A stretch of 23,915 nucleotides of DNA from a virus: the IMG/VR virus record IMGVR_UViG_3300013100_000031, positions 1-23,915 of that record; one strand, written 5' to 3'. The translations under genes were made by a program, and so were the position numbers. Under the pieces are notes generated by a model that worked only from the letters and a program-made list of their open reading frames with translations, was not told where the DNA came from and searched no databases. Below, piece by piece: positions 21,793 to 23,915 of this stretch. Position 1 is the stretch's first letter, and each line of letters starts with the position of its first letter.

Positions 21793-22599
21793 TTATGCCT
21801 GTGGAGGAAGCGGAATACTATGCGCAGATAACCAATCCTCAACCATCTTAAGATTGGGTTCATCACTTGTAATTTGTTCAAGAATACTATCATCTAGTTC
21901 CTTGTAGACATGGTTGCCCTTCATTAGATTTTCTACAGCAAGCATTGTATTCTTGTACACCCAGCCCATTAGTTTAGAATTACTGAGCCAAGCATTACTA
22001 AGAACTCTATATTCTACGCCATAAGACTTAGTACGGAATGCACCAGCCTTACCATACATAGTACGTCTCTTAGCTGACTTGTCATAGAACAATGAAGGAA
22101 GTGCTAGATAAGCATCCAATTGTTTTGTTAATATTATACCAGTATTGATATGACCTTCATCTTGAATATTGGCATCCTTTGTCCAACCAATGTGGACATG
22201 TCCAGCACCAGTTCTGAATGGATTATCACCATTGGGACGAGGATTAATTGCTCCATCTTTCCAAGCATCAAAATCAGGATCACAACCAAGGATCACAGCT
22301 TCTTCTGGTTGTTGCTTGATATAGTCAAAACCAAACTCTGCAACAGGAGTAGGCACAAGATCAAATCCGGGAACCATACTCTTGAGAGTTTCTAATACTG
22401 ATTCCACATTATGGATAAATTCTTCCTCTGTACTAGCAGGATCAATATTAAACTCAAGAGCCATTCCATCAACTTGTACTGCACCATCCTTTACCTTAAA
22501 CGGATTGTACTTGGTGCCCTTGACAGCACCATAAGCTGAGATGGGATTACCATCCTTAAACATAAAAATCTCAGGATCTGCACCTACTAAAATGTCCAT
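21793..22599 (-). CDS. COOH-NH2 ligase type 2 (GS-like amidoligase)
   Basis: A 268-aa protein with motifs in order: GADPEIF (6-12), GAVQVDGMALEFNI (39-52), GCDPDFDAW (105-113), RTGAGHVHIGW (129-139), LDAYLALPSL (161-170), RRTMYGKAGAFR (178-189) and GVEYRVLSNAW (194-204). These match the phage type-2 carboxylate-amine ligase family with a glutamine-synthetase-like fold; the conserved Glu/His/Arg residues bind metals and ATP. ATG 22599 lies one base after the amidotransferase stop, with AAGG upstream. Direct adjacency to a glutamine amidotransferase suggests that ammonia or an amine is passed on to the ligase. The product is unknown. Confidence 0.9.
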   Translation of the reverse strand: MDILVGADPEIFMFKDGNPISAYGAVKGTKYNPFKVKDGAVQVDGMALEFNIDPASTEEEFIHNVESVLETLKSMVPGFDLVPTPVAEFGFDYIKQQPEEAVILGCDPDFDAWKDGAINPRPNGDNPFRTGAGHVHIGWTKDANIQDEGHINTGIILTKQLDAYLALPSLFYDKSAKRRTMYGKAGAFRTKSYGVEYRVLSNAWLSNSKLMGWVYKNTMLAVENLMKGNHVYKELDDSILEQITSDEPNLKMVEDWLSAHSIPLPPQA

Positions 22600-22600
22600 G

Positions 22601-23914
22601 TTACACCTTATTAATGTTCTTCACGGTTGGTTTCATATACTCAATTGCAAACTCAGTTTCACTACATCCTTCACAGAAATACTCATTATGACCTATCCAT
22701 GTCAATTTATCCTTACCACTAAGAGAGGCATAACTACTGCACATAGAGCAGCCATTCTGTGTTGCCTTAGCATATTGTTCTGCTGTCAATAGCTTTCCTT
22801 CAAATCCTACATATTTATTTTGTTTTAATGAATCAGCAAAATCTTGTACAGACTGTTCAGCAGCCGCTCTTTCATCATCATTAAGTGGAGCATGGTCTGT
22901 GCTTTTAGGACGTTCAATAAACAATGTATCCTCAAAAGGTATTGCTTCAATAGTCCTGTTGTCACAAACAATATAAGTATCTCCACCATAATTACTTACC
23001 GACTTAACCTTTCCCTTAAACATCTTAGGACTATTGAGAAGCTCTACACCAAGCTTACCATTGTATGGAGTGAACACTCTAAGTTCTGGTGGATTAATTT
23101 GATCTTCCACTTCACACTTAATATGATCTAGATTGCCTTGCCGTCCTTTTCCCACGACAGAAAAGATAACATCTTTACCAAGAAATCGGGCGCCCAGCAT
23201 AGCTGAACTCCTCTTGTCATTGATATTAGTTACCTTGCTTGCATCCTTTTTTGTCTCTTCAGCTCCCGCTTTTCCCGTCGTGTAAGTCGAACCTTGGTAT
23301 CTTTCCCTGTTGCGTGCTGATGAATACCAGTTGTTCCCCCAGACATCATCTTCCCGAAATGCGGGAGCTTTGTAGAACTCCACGCCCTCCTGTCTATGTT
23401 CCATTTTATCTATTGATGAGCCAGCTACAACCGGAACATCAATTGTTAGAAGTTGACCATCCATTAAAAGGTGGATTTCATCTCTTTCTAGATCATGCTT
23501 ACTCATTGCTACATGAAGCATCCAAGGTTCAGAAGCCCAGAAAAAGGTCTTATGATCCTTGGTATAACAATAGTAAAGGGGACGTTCCTTATTTCTTAAT
23601 AGGTTAATAGTACGATCATTATCATCATACCAACACAGTGCAAATGCACCATTAAGCTTTTCAATGGTTTTCTTAGCACCATTATGGGCCATGTCATAGT
23701 AGATATTATCACTGTCTACATTAAACTTTTTACTGTCCTTCAGATTCCATGTGCTATTCAGTGTGCCATTATGACAACCAACGATATGGTCATGGTTGAA
23801 TGGATGGGCATTATCATCTGTAATGGTGCCACGAGTGGCTTGTCTATTATGTCCAAACAATAGAACATGAGTACGCTTCATAAGATCATTGAAACCTTTA
23901 GTCTCAAAAAGATC
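22601..23914 (-). CDS. Class II glutamine amidotransferase with C-terminal zinc ribbon; 5' end outside window
   Basis: The frame is open to the right edge, so ATG 23881 is internal and the N-terminus, with the catalytic Cys of Ntn-type amidotransferases, lies outside. Visible family motifs, numbered from that Met, are FGHNRQATRG (9-18), NAHPF (24-28), CHNGTLN (36-42, oxyanion-hole region), GAFALCWYD (79-87) and RPLYYCY (100-106). It should hydrolyse glutamine to supply ammonia. Beyond the about 160-residue amidotransferase core there is a long extension. It contains a linker, a domain of unknown fold (about 240-330) and a zinc ribbon with C378, C381, C403 and C406 (CSMC, CEGC). The extension is unlike biosynthetic GlmS or AsnB enzymes. 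Confidence 0.88.
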   Translation of the reverse strand, partial: DLFETKGFNDLMKRTHVLLFGHNRQATRGTITDDNAHPFNHDHIVGCHNGTLNSTWNLKDSKKFNVDSDNIYYDMAHNGAKKTIEKLNGAFALCWYDDNDRTINLLRNKERPLYYCYTKDHKTFFWASEPWMLHVAMSKHDLERDEIHLLMDGQLLTIDVPVVAGSSIDKMEHRQEGVEFYKAPAFREDDVWGNNWYSSARNRERYQGSTYTTGKAGAEETKKDASKVTNINDKRSSAMLGARFLGKDVIFSVVGKGRQGNLDHIKCEVEDQINPPELRVFTPYNGKLGVELLNSPKMFKGKVKSVSNYGGDTYIVCDNRTIEAIPFEDTLFIERPKSTDHAPLNDDERAAAEQSVQDFADSLKQNKYVGFEGKLLTAEQYAKATQNGCSMCSSYASLSGKDKLTWIGHNEYFCEGCSETEFAIEYMKPTVKNINKV

Positions 23915-23915
23915 A

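Noticed and set aside
1-23915. tRNA genes, CRISPR array, integrase, transposase or attachment sites
   Set aside because: Intergenic space is nearly absent. No cloverleaf, regular repeats, or recombinase motifs were seen.

Overview
This window is part of an AT-rich, tightly packed genome of a tailed bacteriophage that infects a Gram-negative host. It looks like a podovirus-like lytic phage. The Gram-negative host follows from the two-component spanin (Rz with nested Rz1) and the SAR-type endolysin. The combination of a phage-encoded ECF-like sigma factor with an ATP-grasp / amidoligase / glutamine amidotransferase cluster recalls the phiEco32 group. The T7-type polymerase, primase-helicase and exonuclease plus a class I ribonucleotide reductase make the exact affiliation uncertain.

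Layout. Positions 2-5415, on the + strand, are the late region: two large probable internal virion proteins, then a lysis cassette of SAR endolysin, Rz, Rz1 nested in Rz, and a single-TM coiled-coil protein that is a holin candidate. A hairpin terminator at about 5422-5462 separates this from everything else. Positions 5510-23914 are one uninterrupted - strand unit with almost no intergenic DNA. Genes are joined by ATGA, TAATG or longer overlaps, and several start at GTG or TTG. Read in transcription order, from high to low coordinates, the - strand unit contains: (i) a peptide-modification cluster of class II glutamine amidotransferase, type-2 COOH-NH2 ligase, an unknown 189-aa protein, a second amidoligase, an ATP-grasp ligase and a 2OG-Fe(II) oxygenase; (ii) replication and transcription genes: primase-helicase, a sigma factor, family A DNA polymerase, a small protein, an SSB-like protein, two hypothetical proteins and a T7-type 5'-3' exonuclease; (iii) nucleotide and nucleic-acid metabolism: a DUF5664 protein, a DnaQ-like exonuclease, a HAD phosphatase, and NrdB and NrdA separated by a 46-aa protein; (iv) small proteins at the end of the unit.

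Four unrelated HNH endonuclease genes sit among the replication and nucleotide genes. Two of them have visibly reshaped the 5'-3' exonuclease gene. At its 5' end, one HNH gene is fused to the exonuclease's first codons, and the exonuclease restarts behind it with a synonymously diverged copy of that sequence. An in-frame amber codon follows, flanked by Leu codons CTT and CTC and embedded in an 11-bp stem-loop. At the 3' end, a second HNH gene begins inside the exonuclease gene, with a strong Shine-Dalgarno sequence but no ATG, GTG or TTG start. These recoding and initiation anomalies, together with the amidoligase/oxygenase cluster, are the most interesting parts of the window. No tRNA gene, CRISPR array, integrase or transposase was seen.
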